From NCBI GenBank assembly GCA_903860985.1, contig CAIOSO010000050.1, positions 1 to 64,000 on the forward strand: a stretch of DNA of 64,000 bases. Reading direction: 5' to 3'. Of the stretch, positions 11,982 through 20,050 are shown in pieces. The notes under the pieces were generated by a model. That model had not been told where the DNA came from. It worked only from the letters and a program-made list of their open reading frames with translations, and searched no databases. Position 1 is the stretch's first letter. Each line of letters starts with the position of its first letter. Position numbers and translations under genes: made by a program. Origin of the DNA: an uncultured Flavobacteriales bacterium. GTDB lineage: Bacteria; Bacteroidota; Bacteroidia; Flavobacteriales_D; Crocinitomicaceae.

Positions 11982-12012
11982 CGCTGTTTTTGAAACCCTA
12001 CGATTAACGGCC

Positions 12013-12035
12013 CCGCTGGATTTTCAATCCTGCGG
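12013..12035. repeat. REP-like palindrome at the toxin breakpoint
   Basis: Near-perfect hairpin: CCGC-T-GGATT, loop TTC, AATCC-T-GCGG. Nine base pairs with a single T-T mismatch. It is GC-rich compared with its surroundings and lies exactly where the toxin gene loses homology. It resembles short palindromic intergenic repeats seen in many copies in bacterial genomes; copy number cannot be judged from one window. Confidence 0.6.
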
Positions 12036-12253
12036 AATTCCCCATTACTTTTCACACTCTTTATTTTCGTATTTTTGATCAACAATGAACCCTGTCGGAT
12101 TAGTTCATCACACTGTAAGCAAAATGAAAAATAGATTTATTTATTTGGTGAACTCATCAGAACAGCATGAAAGAGTTGAAAGCTGTGAGCCGGGACATCT
12201 GTTTTTGGAGGGATGGTGAAGATGTGGATACCTGCAGTTGCAAAATGGAAAAA
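12036..12253. other. Non-coding or remnant DNA between toxin and antitoxin
   Basis: This 218-base stretch separates the toxin remnant from the antitoxin. On the plus strand an ATG at 12085 opens a 44-codon frame (to 12219) preceded by a perfect TATTTTTG box at 12070-12077. The product (MNPVGLVHHTVSK...) has no family I can name and may be a fragment of a larger lost gene. Nothing else is recognisable. Confidence 0.35.
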
Positions 12254-12466
12254 TCAATCAAAAGAATGCATAACATCGTCCCAATCTTTAAAATCTTCCG
12301 CTTTTGCATTTTTTAATCGCTCGCGCATCAGGTTTTTTTCCGATTCGCTCACAATAACGTTTTCCTCAGAAAGTTGATGAACACGAATGTAATTCAGTGT
12401 TTTCAAGAATTCAAGTAATTTATTCGTCTTGCTTTCATCTTGAATATCTAACAAAAGTTGTGTCAT
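12254..12466 (-). CDS. Type II antitoxin-like small protein
   Basis: A 70-residue acidic protein. The N-terminal half reads like a small dimerisation strand and helix (LLLDIQDESKTNKLLEFLKTL). A linker follows, then a C-terminal amphipathic helix ending in KAEDFKDWDDVMHSFD. This ending, with a tryptophan-aspartate motif near the C-terminus, is characteristic of Bacteroidota antitoxins that sit directly upstream of RelE/ParE toxins. On the minus strand it lies upstream of the truncated toxin, but 272 bases away, so the pair seems to have been split. A TAACTTTG box 63 bases upstream could still drive it. It may survive as an orphan antitoxin. The family call rests on context and pattern, not on a named domain. 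Confidence 0.6.
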   Translation of the reverse strand: MTQLLLDIQDESKTNKLLEFLKTLNYIRVHQLSEENVIVSESEKNLMRERLKNAKAEDFKDWDDVMHSFD

Positions 12467-12529
12467 GTTGATGGATTTTCCTTGGTTGATTCTCTCTCTT
12501 TTGAAAAGTGTCCTTTACTTCTCTTTAAA

Positions 12530-12537
12530 CAAAGTTA
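12530..12537 (-). promoter_or_regulatory. -7 box upstream of the antitoxin
   Basis: TAACTTTG on the minus strand, a full TAnnTTTG match, 63 bases before the antitoxin ATG at 12466. The -33 box is not convincing. Confidence 0.4.
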
Positions 12538-12590
12538 AATATAATCATTACTGAATTAGTTCACACCTTTTTTTTAGCTATTATTTTCGT

Positions 12591-12598
12591 TAAATTTG
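12591..12598 (+). promoter_or_regulatory. -7 box upstream of the 12618 gene
   Basis: TAAATTTG, a full match, ending 19 bases before the ATG at 12618. A T-run rather than TTG lies at the -33 distance. Confidence 0.45.
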
Positions 12599-12617
12599 TT
12601 AGATAAAATCGACCAAC

Positions 12618-13955
12618 ATGAATGCATTAAGAGAAGACAAAATCAACTACGCCAACATTGGATTAATGCTTATTACAGCGGTACTTGCATACTTTTATCC
12701 ATTTGAAACATTCTTATTGGCATATGCATACCTAGGACCCCTGCATTACTTGACGGAAATCAGTTGGTTGCACGACCGTAACTATTATGCGAAAGGTAAA
12801 TACGATTTCGTTGTTTTGTTGTTGGTTGGAATACTGCTTTCCTATGCGGCTTTTGCGAAGGATTTTGGTGTCAGCGTTGAAGTGTATGACTACTTTGTGA
12901 AAATGAATCTCTTCGATAAACTCTTGGTTTTCGCCTTGTTTAGCGCAGTTCTTTTCGCCTTGGTGAAAAACTTGATCGTGAAAATTGTAGCCATTCTATT
13001 CTTGTATGTATTCGTTTCTGGTTGGTTGAGTCCAGATAATGCCACATCGAACGCAGAGAGCACAACGGTTTTCGCCTTGACTTCCTTGGTGCCAACGTTG
13101 ATTCACGTGTACCTGTTCACTGGACTATTCATGTTGTTCGGTTCACTGAAAACAAGAAGCGTTTCGGGAATGTGGCAAATGGTTGGATTCGTGACCGTTC
13201 CTTTGTTATTGGTTTTTGCCTTGCCAGTCGATCCAAAAGCACCCATTTCTGAGTTTGGTAAAAATGCACATTACGCGAAAGGAGATGGATTCTATGCGAC
13301 GAACATCAGCATCATGGATCATTTTAACCTCATTAACGATCCAGTTTACACGAATGCGGACTTCGTTTCTTTCGTGAAGAAAAAGGATTTTAAAGATGCG
13401 AATGCACAATACAACTTCATTACAAAAGAAAACCTAAATGGATTGGTGGATAGCCTTTCTAAGATTCCAAACAAGGCGTATTTAATCAATAAACAACCTT
13501 TGAATCCAAATTTCCAAGTGGACAACATTCTACTTTTATTCTCGAAGGAAGGAATGTTGGATGAATACCAAATGAAGCCGATTCCGGCGAAATTGTTTAC
13601 GGGATTCTCTTTGGAGAAATATGCATCCATTGTCTACAATTCAACGATTGGAATCATGTTGATGCGTTTTATCGCCTTCGCATACTTATACCACTATTTG
13701 AACTGGTTCAGTAAAACGGAAATCATCCGTTGGCACCAAGTTCCGAAATTGCGTTTTGCCGCAGTAATTTTACTTTGGGTCGTTGCGAGTGTATTCTATG
13801 CTTACGATTATTCTTTGGGATTAAGTTTGTTGTTCTTCTTGAGCTTCTCTCACGTACTCCTAGAATTTCCTCTGAACATCATGTCCATTGTTGGAATTGG
13901 AAAAGAATCCATGTCCATTATGAAAAATGGATTTAAAGCGCCCTCTGCTGAATAA
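12618..13955 (+). CDS. Polytopic membrane protein with intramembrane histidines, unknown
   Basis: A 445-residue integral membrane protein with about ten hydrophobic segments, broken by one soluble loop (about residues 205-335). Histidines and acidic residues lie in or beside helices in recurring motifs: GPLHYLTEISWLH (H43, E47, H52), LIHVYLF (H163), YHYLNWF and IIRWHQ (H359, H373), and FSHVLLEF (H412, E416). This arrangement recalls membrane metalloenzymes such as the Brp/Blh carotenoid oxygenases, but the exact motifs of that family are not present, so any enzymatic role is inference. It is 16 bases upstream of a DUF2891 gene on the same strand, probably in one operon. No function can be assigned. 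Confidence 0.75.
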   Translation: MNALREDKINYANIGLMLITAVLAYFYPFETFLLAYAYLGPLHYLTEISWLHDRNYYAKGKYDFVVLLLVGILLSYAAFAKDFGVSVEVYDYFVKMNLFDKLLVFALFSAVLFALVKNLIVKIVAILFLYVFVSGWLSPDNATSNAESTTVFALTSLVPTLIHVYLFTGLFMLFGSLKTRSVSGMWQMVGFVTVPLLLVFALPVDPKAPISEFGKNAHYAKGDGFYATNISIMDHFNLINDPVYTNADFVSFVKKKDFKDANAQYNFITKENLNGLVDSLSKIPNKAYLINKQPLNPNFQVDNILLLFSKEGMLDEYQMKPIPAKLFTGFSLEKYASIVYNSTIGIMLMRFIAFAYLYHYLNWFSKTEIIRWHQVPKLRFAAVILLWVVASVFYAYDYSLGLSLLFFLSFSHVLLEFPLNIMSIVGIGKESMSIMKNGFKAPSAE

Positions 13956-13971
13956 TTAGTTAAAAGAAACG

Positions 13972-15129
13972 ATGATGAAAAACGTATTTTATTTGTTATT
14001 ATTTGTTGCCTTTGTATCAAACGCACAAGTACAAGTTCAAGAACAAAGTTCAATCAACATGAGCTTGGGTAATAGTTTAGTAGTTACCATGCCTGACGGT
14101 AGATATACCATGTCGGATGCTGGTGCTTCTTATTTTGCCCAACTTTCGCTAGGCTGTGTTTCTAAGACCTATCCACATTATTTCTATAAAGGATTTAGTG
14201 AAAAAGTTCCAAGTGGCAGTCCAAAAGATCTTTGGCCTTCCTTCTGTGGTTGCTATGATTGGCATAGCAGTGTGCACAACCATTGGTGCATGATTAAAAT
14301 TTTGAAGCTGTTCCCAAATATTGCGGAAGCTGCCGAGATGAGAAGTCGTTTGAATGAAAGTTTTAATCCAGAGAAAATAAAAAAGGAGTTGGAATATGTT
14401 CGAACGCATGAAAATGGACTCTTTGAATTTCCATACGGACAATCATGGGTTTTGAAAATGGCGGAGGAATTAAGTACGTGGAAAGATCGCGATGCCCAAC
14501 GTTGGTTGAATAACCTAGCTCCTTTGAGTAATTACATCGCTTATGTGCATTCTGTCGTTTGGAAACAAGTAGATCAGGTCGAATTATCTGGAAGTCACGA
14601 TAGTCCAGCGATGGCACTTTCTTTTGCCTATGATTACGCTGTTCAATTCAATGATGATAAATTGAAAAAAGTGGTTTCTTCTGCTGCGATGAAATATTAT
14701 GGAAAAGTTCAAAATACAAGTATTGAAAAAGAACCATACGAATACGATTTCATGTCAGCTAGTTTGTTAGTAGCGGATTTAATGCGAAAAGTAATGACTC
14801 CGGAAAAATACGTGAAATGGTGCAAGAAATTCTGTCCGAATTTATTCATTTCAACCAAGGTGAATGTGGCGCTACAAATCAAACGTACTGGAAAACACGA
14901 TGGATACGAATCGCATTGGGATGGATACCACCTCAACCGTATTTGGTGTCTGAACGGAATGTTGAAAACGTTTCCGGAAGCAACCTTGGATGAAGCGACG
15001 AAAGCGGAATGGGTGTTAGCGATGAATCAAATGTGGGACTACGCACAAGAAAGTATTGGAAAAGGAAATTACGACATCGACCATTGGTTGTCGTCCTTTT
15101 CTGTGTTCGCTCTAATCGGTTACGAGTAA
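13972..15129 (+). CDS. Secreted DUF2891 family protein
   Basis: A 385-residue protein with a signal peptide (FYLLLFVAFVSNAQ). The body matches the DUF2891 family: FCGCYDWHSSVHNHW near residue 90, SGSHDSPAMALSFAYDY in the middle, ESHWDGYHLNRIWCLNGML, and a C-terminal DIDHWLSSFSVFAL. The conserved Trp/His/Asp content and helical repeats suggest an alpha/alpha-toroid enzyme acting on a polysaccharide or similar ligand, but no activity has been established that I know of. It follows the polytopic membrane protein by 16 bases and overlaps cmk tail to tail by 18 bases. There are two adjacent ATG codons; the first is used. Confidence 0.85.
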   Translation: MMKNVFYLLLFVAFVSNAQVQVQEQSSINMSLGNSLVVTMPDGRYTMSDAGASYFAQLSLGCVSKTYPHYFYKGFSEKVPSGSPKDLWPSFCGCYDWHSSVHNHWCMIKILKLFPNIAEAAEMRSRLNESFNPEKIKKELEYVRTHENGLFEFPYGQSWVLKMAEELSTWKDRDAQRWLNNLAPLSNYIAYVHSVVWKQVDQVELSGSHDSPAMALSFAYDYAVQFNDDKLKKVVSSAAMKYYGKVQNTSIEKEPYEYDFMSASLLVADLMRKVMTPEKYVKWCKKFCPNLFISTKVNVALQIKRTGKHDGYESHWDGYHLNRIWCLNGMLKTFPEATLDEATKAEWVLAMNQMWDYAQESIGKGNYDIDHWLSSFSVFALIGYE

Positions 15130-15801
15130 ATTCACTTTAGCTAATACCCAGTTTAACTGTTCTTCTTTTGTGAGTTGAGAATTGTCTAGTACAAGTGCAT
15201 CCGCAACTTGAATTAATGGACTTTCTTCACGTGTTGAATCTAGGTGGTCACGTTCAGCTAAGTTCTGGCGGACTTCCTCTACAGTCATCTCGATTCCTTT
15301 GGATTGCATTTCTGCCAATCTACGCTGCACGCGAATTTCTGGATCGGCAGTGACAAATAACTTCAGTTCAGCATCTGGGAACACGACCGAACCAATATCG
15401 CGACCATCCATAACGATTCCACCAAGCACGCCCATTTTTTGCTGGGCTTCTACTAATTTTTCACGGATCGGTTTGTAGGCTGCCACAATGGAAACAATCT
15501 CAGCGACTTTAGGCTCGCGGATTTCATGCGAAACATCTTGTCCGTTTAAAAAAATGTGGGATTCAGCAGCAACTGCGACAAAGTGAATGTCCATCTGCGA
15601 CAGTTGCGCATCGATTCCGGTCTTGTCTAATGCGCCATCTTGAATCAAGTGCTGTCTTAAACAGTAAAGTGCAGCGGCACGGTACATGGCGCCAGAATCA
15701 ATAAATACATAACCCAATCGTTTCGCGAGATCCTTAGCGAGGGTGCTTTTTCCGCAAGCTGAAAACCCGTCAATGGCGATGGTGATTCTTTTTTGGTTCA
15801 T
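15112..15801 (-). CDS. cmk: Cytidylate kinase
   Basis: A 229-residue (d)CMP kinase, phosphorylating CMP and dCMP to the diphosphates with ATP. The P-loop is GFSACGKST at residues 12-20. The next motif, FIDSGAMYRAAA, belongs to the nucleotide-binding region. MDGRDIGSVVFPDAELKLFVTA and RQNLAERDHLDSTREESPL are typical of the family. Length is normal. The start is supported by the universal MNxKRITIAIDG opening. A TATTTTTG box lies only four bases upstream of the ATG, so the mRNA may be nearly leaderless. It converges with the DUF2891 gene. Confidence 0.95.
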   Translation of the reverse strand: MNQKRITIAIDGFSACGKSTLAKDLAKRLGYVFIDSGAMYRAAALYCLRQHLIQDGALDKTGIDAQLSQMDIHFVAVAAESHIFLNGQDVSHEIREPKVAEIVSIVAAYKPIREKLVEAQQKMGVLGGIVMDGRDIGSVVFPDAELKLFVTADPEIRVQRRLAEMQSKGIEMTVEEVRQNLAERDHLDSTREESPLIQVADALVLDNSQLTKEEQLNWVLAKVNLLVTD

Positions 15802-15805
15802 GCCT

Positions 15806-15813
15806 CAAAAATA
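15806..15813 (-). promoter_or_regulatory. -7 box next to the cmk start
   Basis: TATTTTTG on the minus strand, four bases before the cmk ATG (CAT at 15799-15801). The spacing would put the transcription start at or just before the start codon. Confidence 0.4.
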
Positions 15814-15865
15814 ATTGTTTTGACTTGATTCCATCCTTCTTCCTTCCAAAGTTTGAGAAAAAGTC

Positions 15866-15890
15866 AAAAAAAAAGCCTCCCGGAGGAGGC
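15866..15890 (-). terminator. Rho-independent terminator after GAPDH
   Basis: Stem GCCTCC / GGAGGC (15875-15880, 15885-15890), 4-base loop; on the minus strand it runs into nine Ts. It lies just past the GAPDH stop at 15897. Confidence 0.9.
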
Positions 15891-15896
15891 TTTCAA

Positions 15897-17342
15897 TTAA
15901 TAGTACATCGCTCTTCGAACTTTCGAAATGTATTTCGCTAGTCGAATTACTTGTTTTGTATAACCGAATTCGTTGTCGTACCATGCGTACAAGACTACAT
16001 TTTTACCGTCCACAGAAGTAATCGTTGCGTTGGAGTCGAAAACGGAACAACAGGTATTACCGATGATGTCACTTGAAACCAATTCTGGATCGAAGGAATA
16101 GTGAATTTGATTCACCAATTCGCCGTTCAAAGCTGCATCTTTAATCGCTGCATTGACTTCCTCCACAGTTGTTCCTTTTCCAAGTTCAAGGTTTAAGATA
16201 GCCAAAGATCCATTTGGAGTTGGGACACGCACTGCGTTTGCAGTTAATTTATCTTTTAAATTTGGAATCACTTTTGTAACCGCACTTCCTGCTCCTGTTG
16301 AGGTTATGACCATGTTAATCGCTGCGGAACGTCCACGACGCACTTTTTTGTGCATGTTGTCCAACAAGTTTTGGTCATTCGTATACGCATGTACCGTTTC
16401 GATGTGTCCTTTTACAACGCCAAATTTGTCGTTCACTACTTTTAAAATAGGGGAGATGGCATTCGTTGTACAAGAAGCTGCAGAGAAAATGTTTTCATTT
16501 TCAATGTCCAAGGTTCCTTGGTTGATTCCGTAAACGATGTTTGGTACTTCTTTACCAGGTGCCGTCAATAATACTTTGGAAACACCTTTCGCTTGAAGGT
16601 GGCGGGACAATTGCTCACGGTTGGTGAAAACACCAGTATTATCAATGATTAACGCGTTGTTAATACCAAACAGCGTATAATCAATGTCCTCTGGATTTGA
16701 CGCATCGATCATGGACACAATTTGTCCATTAATGACCAAGCTTTTGTTTGTCAAATCCTCGATTACTGTTCCTTTGAATGCACCGTGAACGGAGTCATTG
16801 CGCAACAACGAAGCACGTTTGATGATGTCTGCATCGCTGGATCCGCGTGTAACAATCGCTCTTAAACGCAATTGTTGTCCTTTTCCAGCTTGTTTGATCA
16901 ACTCTCTTGCTGCCAATCGTCCAATACGTCCAAATCCATATAAAACAACATCACGCGGCTCGATTGGTTCTTGCGCTGGAAGTTTGCCGAGTTTATCTGT
17001 TAAGAATTCCGCTTTGGATGCATAATTGGCATGTTCTGCTAGCCACTCACTTGCAAGTTTTCCAATGTCCAATTTAGATGCTTTCACATCCAAGGTCATT
17101 AAATCAACGGCTAACTCAGAAGTGGTAAACACATCAATGGGTTTATTCACAACTTTCTTTGCGTACTCGTGTAAATTCAGAATTTCAGAAATAGTAACAT
17201 CCGTCAAGTGATTACGGAATAACACCAATTCAATTCCTTTGTCGTACAATAATTCGCCGACTTTACTTTGCAACGTTACCGCTGCGCGCTCCTGCTCAAT
17301 GTGCGAGTGAAGCTCCTTTTCATAGCCATCTTTCGATTCCAT
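15897..17342 (-). CDS. gap: Glyceraldehyde-3-phosphate dehydrogenase, long form
   Basis: A 481-residue GAPDH. The classical enzyme starts near residue 130, with the NAD-binding motif GFGRIGR (136-142). The catalytic cysteine is C291 in SAASCTTNAISP. HAYTNDQNLLDNMHKKVRRGR and the C-terminal WYDNEFGYTKQVIRLA are typical. About 130 extra residues precede the fold, making it longer than the usual 335-residue enzyme. The same long form occurs in other Bacteroidota, so it is not a local fusion. It oxidises glyceraldehyde 3-phosphate in glycolysis or works in reverse. It has its own terminator and lies between cmk and rpoD on the minus strand. Cofactor preference and the role of the extension are unknown. 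Confidence 0.92.
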   Translation of the reverse strand: MESKDGYEKELHSHIEQERAAVTLQSKVGELLYDKGIELVLFRNHLTDVTISEILNLHEYAKKVVNKPIDVFTTSELAVDLMTLDVKASKLDIGKLASEWLAEHANYASKAEFLTDKLGKLPAQEPIEPRDVVLYGFGRIGRLAARELIKQAGKGQQLRLRAIVTRGSSDADIIKRASLLRNDSVHGAFKGTVIEDLTNKSLVINGQIVSMIDASNPEDIDYTLFGINNALIIDNTGVFTNREQLSRHLQAKGVSKVLLTAPGKEVPNIVYGINQGTLDIENENIFSAASCTTNAISPILKVVNDKFGVVKGHIETVHAYTNDQNLLDNMHKKVRRGRSAAINMVITSTGAGSAVTKVIPNLKDKLTANAVRVPTPNGSLAILNLELGKGTTVEEVNAAIKDAALNGELVNQIHYSFDPELVSSDIIGNTCCSVFDSNATITSVDGKNVVLYAWYDNEFGYTKQVIRLAKYISKVRRAMYY

Positions 17343-17394
17343 TCTTTTTTTTTGTTTTATGTGTTGATTGATTGTTGATTCTAAAAAATAGGGA

Positions 17395-17429
17395 AGAAAA
17401 AAAGGCTGTCCACTTTCGCAGACAGCCTT
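17395..17429 (-). terminator. Rho-independent terminator after rpoD
   Basis: Stem AAGGCTGTC / GACAGCCTT (17402-17410, 17421-17429) with a 10-base loop; on the minus strand it is followed by a T-run. It starts nine bases past the rpoD stop and separates rpoD from GAPDH. Confidence 0.9.
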
Positions 17430-17437
17430 AACAATGA

Positions 17438-18304
17438 TTATCCTAAGTAGGACTTCAGTAATTTATTTCGCGACGTGTGACGCAGTCGTCGAATCGCTTT
17501 TTCTTTGATTTGACGAACACGCTCACGTGTCAAGTTGAATTTCGCTCCGATTTCCTCTAACGTTAAACCGTGATTCATTCCGATTCCGAAGAACAAACGA
17601 ATGATTTCACGTTCTTTATCTGTTAGTGTGCTCAACGAACGTTCAATTTCTTTCTGTAAAGACTCGGCCATTAAGGCTTGGTCTGTACGAGGAGCATCTG
17701 AATTGGACATCACATCCATTAATGTTCCACCATCTTCGTTTGACGATAGGGGAGCATCCATTGATACGTGACGACCAGATACACTTAAACTTTCCTTGAT
17801 TTTTTCTTCAGGAACTTCCAATGCTTCAGCTAATTCTTCAGCGGAAGGTGGACGTTCGAATTCTTGTTCAAGTCGAGAAAACGCCTTGTTGATTTTGTTC
17901 AATGATCCAACTTGGTTCAAAGGCAAACGTACAATACGTGCTTGCTCTGCTAATGCTTGTAAGATGGATTGACGAATCCACCAAACGGCGTATGAGATAA
18001 ATTTGAATCCACGCGTTTCATCAAATTTCTGTGCTGCTTTGATTAATCCAAGGTTTCCTTCGTTGATTAAGTCTGGAAGCGTTAAACCTTGATTTTGGTA
18101 TTGCTTTGCTACGGAAACGACAAAACGTAAGTTCGCTCTTGTCAGTTTTTCCAAAGCTTTTTGATCACCGGCTTTTATCTTTCTGGCTAATTCTACTTCT
18201 TCCTCTGCTGTGATCAGTTCTTCACGACCAATATCCTGTAGATATTTATCTAAAGACTGACTCTCTCTGTTTGTTATCGATTTGGTGATTTTGAGCTGTC
18301 TCAT
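17438..18304 (-). CDS. rpoD: RNA polymerase primary sigma factor, Bacteroidota type
   Basis: A 288-residue sigma-70 factor with region 1.2 ([10 protein letters not shown]), 2.1-2.4 ([41 protein letters not shown]), region 3 ([17 protein letters not shown]) and region 4 with its helix-turn-helix ([30 protein letters not shown]). It lacks the long N-terminal region 1.1 and non-conserved insert of E. coli RpoD. This short form is the primary sigma factor of Bacteroidota and recognises TTG(-33)/TAnnTTTG(-7). Boxes of that type occur upstream of many genes here. Upstream of rpoD itself a TTACTTTG near-match sits at 18363-18370, 58 bases before the start. Confidence 0.95.
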   Translation of the reverse strand: MRQLKITKSITNRESQSLDKYLQDIGREELITAEEEVELARKIKAGDQKALEKLTRANLRFVVSVAKQYQNQGLTLPDLINEGNLGLIKAAQKFDETRGFKFISYAVWWIRQSILQALAEQARIVRLPLNQVGSLNKINKAFSRLEQEFERPPSAEELAEALEVPEEKIKESLSVSGRHVSMDAPLSSNEDGGTLMDVMSNSDAPRTDQALMAESLQKEIERSLSTLTDKEREIIRLFFGIGMNHGLTLEEIGAKFNLTRERVRQIKEKAIRRLRHTSRNKLLKSYLG

Positions 18305-18462
18305 GCTGCTGGATATCTCTAATTATTTGTTAATTTTCTATCTATTCTATCGTAGTTGGAAGCAAAGTAACGCCAAAAATTGTGATTGAAAAAATTTAGT
18401 TTCCACAATTTATTAACTTTTATCAACGAGTTCTCAACCCTTGTTTTTGGACTTAAAAAAAC

Positions 18463-19929
18463 TTACAGTCCCAAGCCTTTATATTCTCTTTTTCCACTCT
18501 CAGTCATGATTTCAAGTAGGACACCTCGGTTCACACCGCTTAATTTCCCGCTTAATTGTTCGATGCTTTCGATGGGTTCATTGTTCACTTTTAAGATAAC
18601 ATCGCCTACGTTTAATCCCACCGCTTTTAATTTACCTGCAGTGATGGATTTGATTTTTACGCCATAGGCAATATTTAATTCTTTTTTCTCCTTTGCACTC
18701 ATTTCGATGAAGGTCGCACCCAAGGCTTGACTTTTATTAATTTCTTCCTTGGACATCAACGCTGTCTCACCTTCTTTGTTACGCAAAACCAACTCGCGAA
18801 TCACTTCTTCTCCATCTTTTTTACGAACGGTTATTGAAACTTTGTCGCCCGGACGACGTTTTCCAATTTCTTCTTGTAGGGCAGAAACGGAGTTTACTTC
18901 CTTGTTTCCGATTTTTAAGATGACATCTCCGTCCTTCAGTCCAGCCTTGTCTGCACTACCGTCCTCAAGGACTTTCGCTAGAAATACTCCTTTTAGATTA
19001 GGCAGGTTATTTTTCTCTTTGATTTCTTGTGAAATGTCTGATATTTGAACGCCTAGGTATCCACGCTGAACGAGTCCGTAATCGATGAGGTCGCTCATTA
19101 CCTTTTGAACTAAGTTCACTGGAATGGCAAAGGAATAGCCGCTGTAACTTCCGGTTTGAGAAGCAATGGCTGTGTTGATCCCAATAAGTTGACCTTGCGT
19201 GTTGACCAACGCCCCACCACTGTTTCCAGGGTTTACGGCAGCATCCGTTTGAATAAACGATTCAATAGGAACGATGTCCTGTCCATTGCGCTCGCTCAAT
19301 AAATTAATGTTTCTCGCTTTAGCAGAAACAATTCCAGCTGTTACGGTAGATGTTAAATTAAAGGGGTTTCCAACAGCCAATACCCATTCACCGATTTTTA
19401 AATCATCGCTATTTCCAAGTGGAATAGGTGTGAAACCGGATCCATCGATTTTCAATACAGCGATATCCGTTGCGGGATCTGATCCAATTATTTTTGCAGT
19501 ATATTTAGAGTTGTCATTCAAAATCACCTCGATTTCGCTTGCGTTTTCAATGACATGGTTGTTCGTGACGATGTACCCTTCAGAAGAAACAATGACACCG
19601 GAGCCGGAACTTGCTCCGTATTGTTTAAACTCTTTTCCTCCAGCACCAGGTCCATAAAACAATTCCTGAAAAGGATCCCGTTGAAAAGTTGTCTGAACTA
19701 CTTTTGTGGTAATATGAACCACTGAATTAATGGTGTTTGCAGCGGCATCCGTAAAATCTGCACCCACTGGGACTCCACTCATCGATACTTGATGAGCAAA
19801 ACGATTTCCATCTAAAACTTGCTCAGAAAGTTTCGTGGAAGAATGTTCGATAATGACATAAGTAGCTAAGGGTAAGGTTCCGCCCAATATGCCTAATCCT
19901 AACATTTTAAAGTAAGCTAAAAAATTCAT
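18463..19929 (-). CDS. degP: HtrA/DegP-family periplasmic serine protease
   Basis: A 488-residue S1C protease with an N-terminal signal or membrane anchor (about residues 8-27). The trypsin-like domain carries the triad H125 (VTNNHVIE), D155 (TDIAVLK) and S237 (GNSGGAL). Two PDZ domains follow, about 300-390 (GYLGVQISD) and 410-488 (GATFIEMS). It degrades or chaperones misfolded envelope proteins in the periplasm. Length is typical of DegP/DegQ. It lies upstream of rpoD on the same strand with 158 bases between and diverges from dapF. Whether it is functionally DegP, DegQ or DegS cannot be decided; two PDZ domains favour DegP/DegQ. Confidence 0.93.
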   Translation of the reverse strand: MNFLAYFKMLGLGILGGTLPLATYVIIEHSSTKLSEQVLDGNRFAHQVSMSGVPVGADFTDAAANTINSVVHITTKVVQTTFQRDPFQELFYGPGAGGKEFKQYGASSGSGVIVSSEGYIVTNNHVIENASEIEVILNDNSKYTAKIIGSDPATDIAVLKIDGSGFTPIPLGNSDDLKIGEWVLAVGNPFNLTSTVTAGIVSAKARNINLLSERNGQDIVPIESFIQTDAAVNPGNSGGALVNTQGQLIGINTAIASQTGSYSGYSFAIPVNLVQKVMSDLIDYGLVQRGYLGVQISDISQEIKEKNNLPNLKGVFLAKVLEDGSADKAGLKDGDVILKIGNKEVNSVSALQEEIGKRRPGDKVSITVRKKDGEEVIRELVLRNKEGETALMSKEEINKSQALGATFIEMSAKEKKELNIAYGVKIKSITAGKLKAVGLNVGDVILKVNNEPIESIEQLSGKLSGVNRGVLLEIMTESGKREYKGLGL

Positions 19930-20032
19930 AATAAAACAGTTTTAAAATTTCTATTCTTCAAACGCAAATAGTATTCCAAAAATTGTCTTAAAAATGTTAA
20001 ATTTTGTTAAGAAATGAATCGGAATAAATCGA

Positions 20033-20040
20033 TACTTTTG
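20033..20040 (+). promoter_or_regulatory. -7 box upstream of dapF
   Basis: TACTTTTG, a full match, ending ten bases before the dapF ATG; a TTG lies 26 bases further upstream (20004-20006), slightly too far for the consensus. It predicts a leader of about five bases. Confidence 0.45.
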
Positions 20041-20050
20041 TTCAAGCTTT

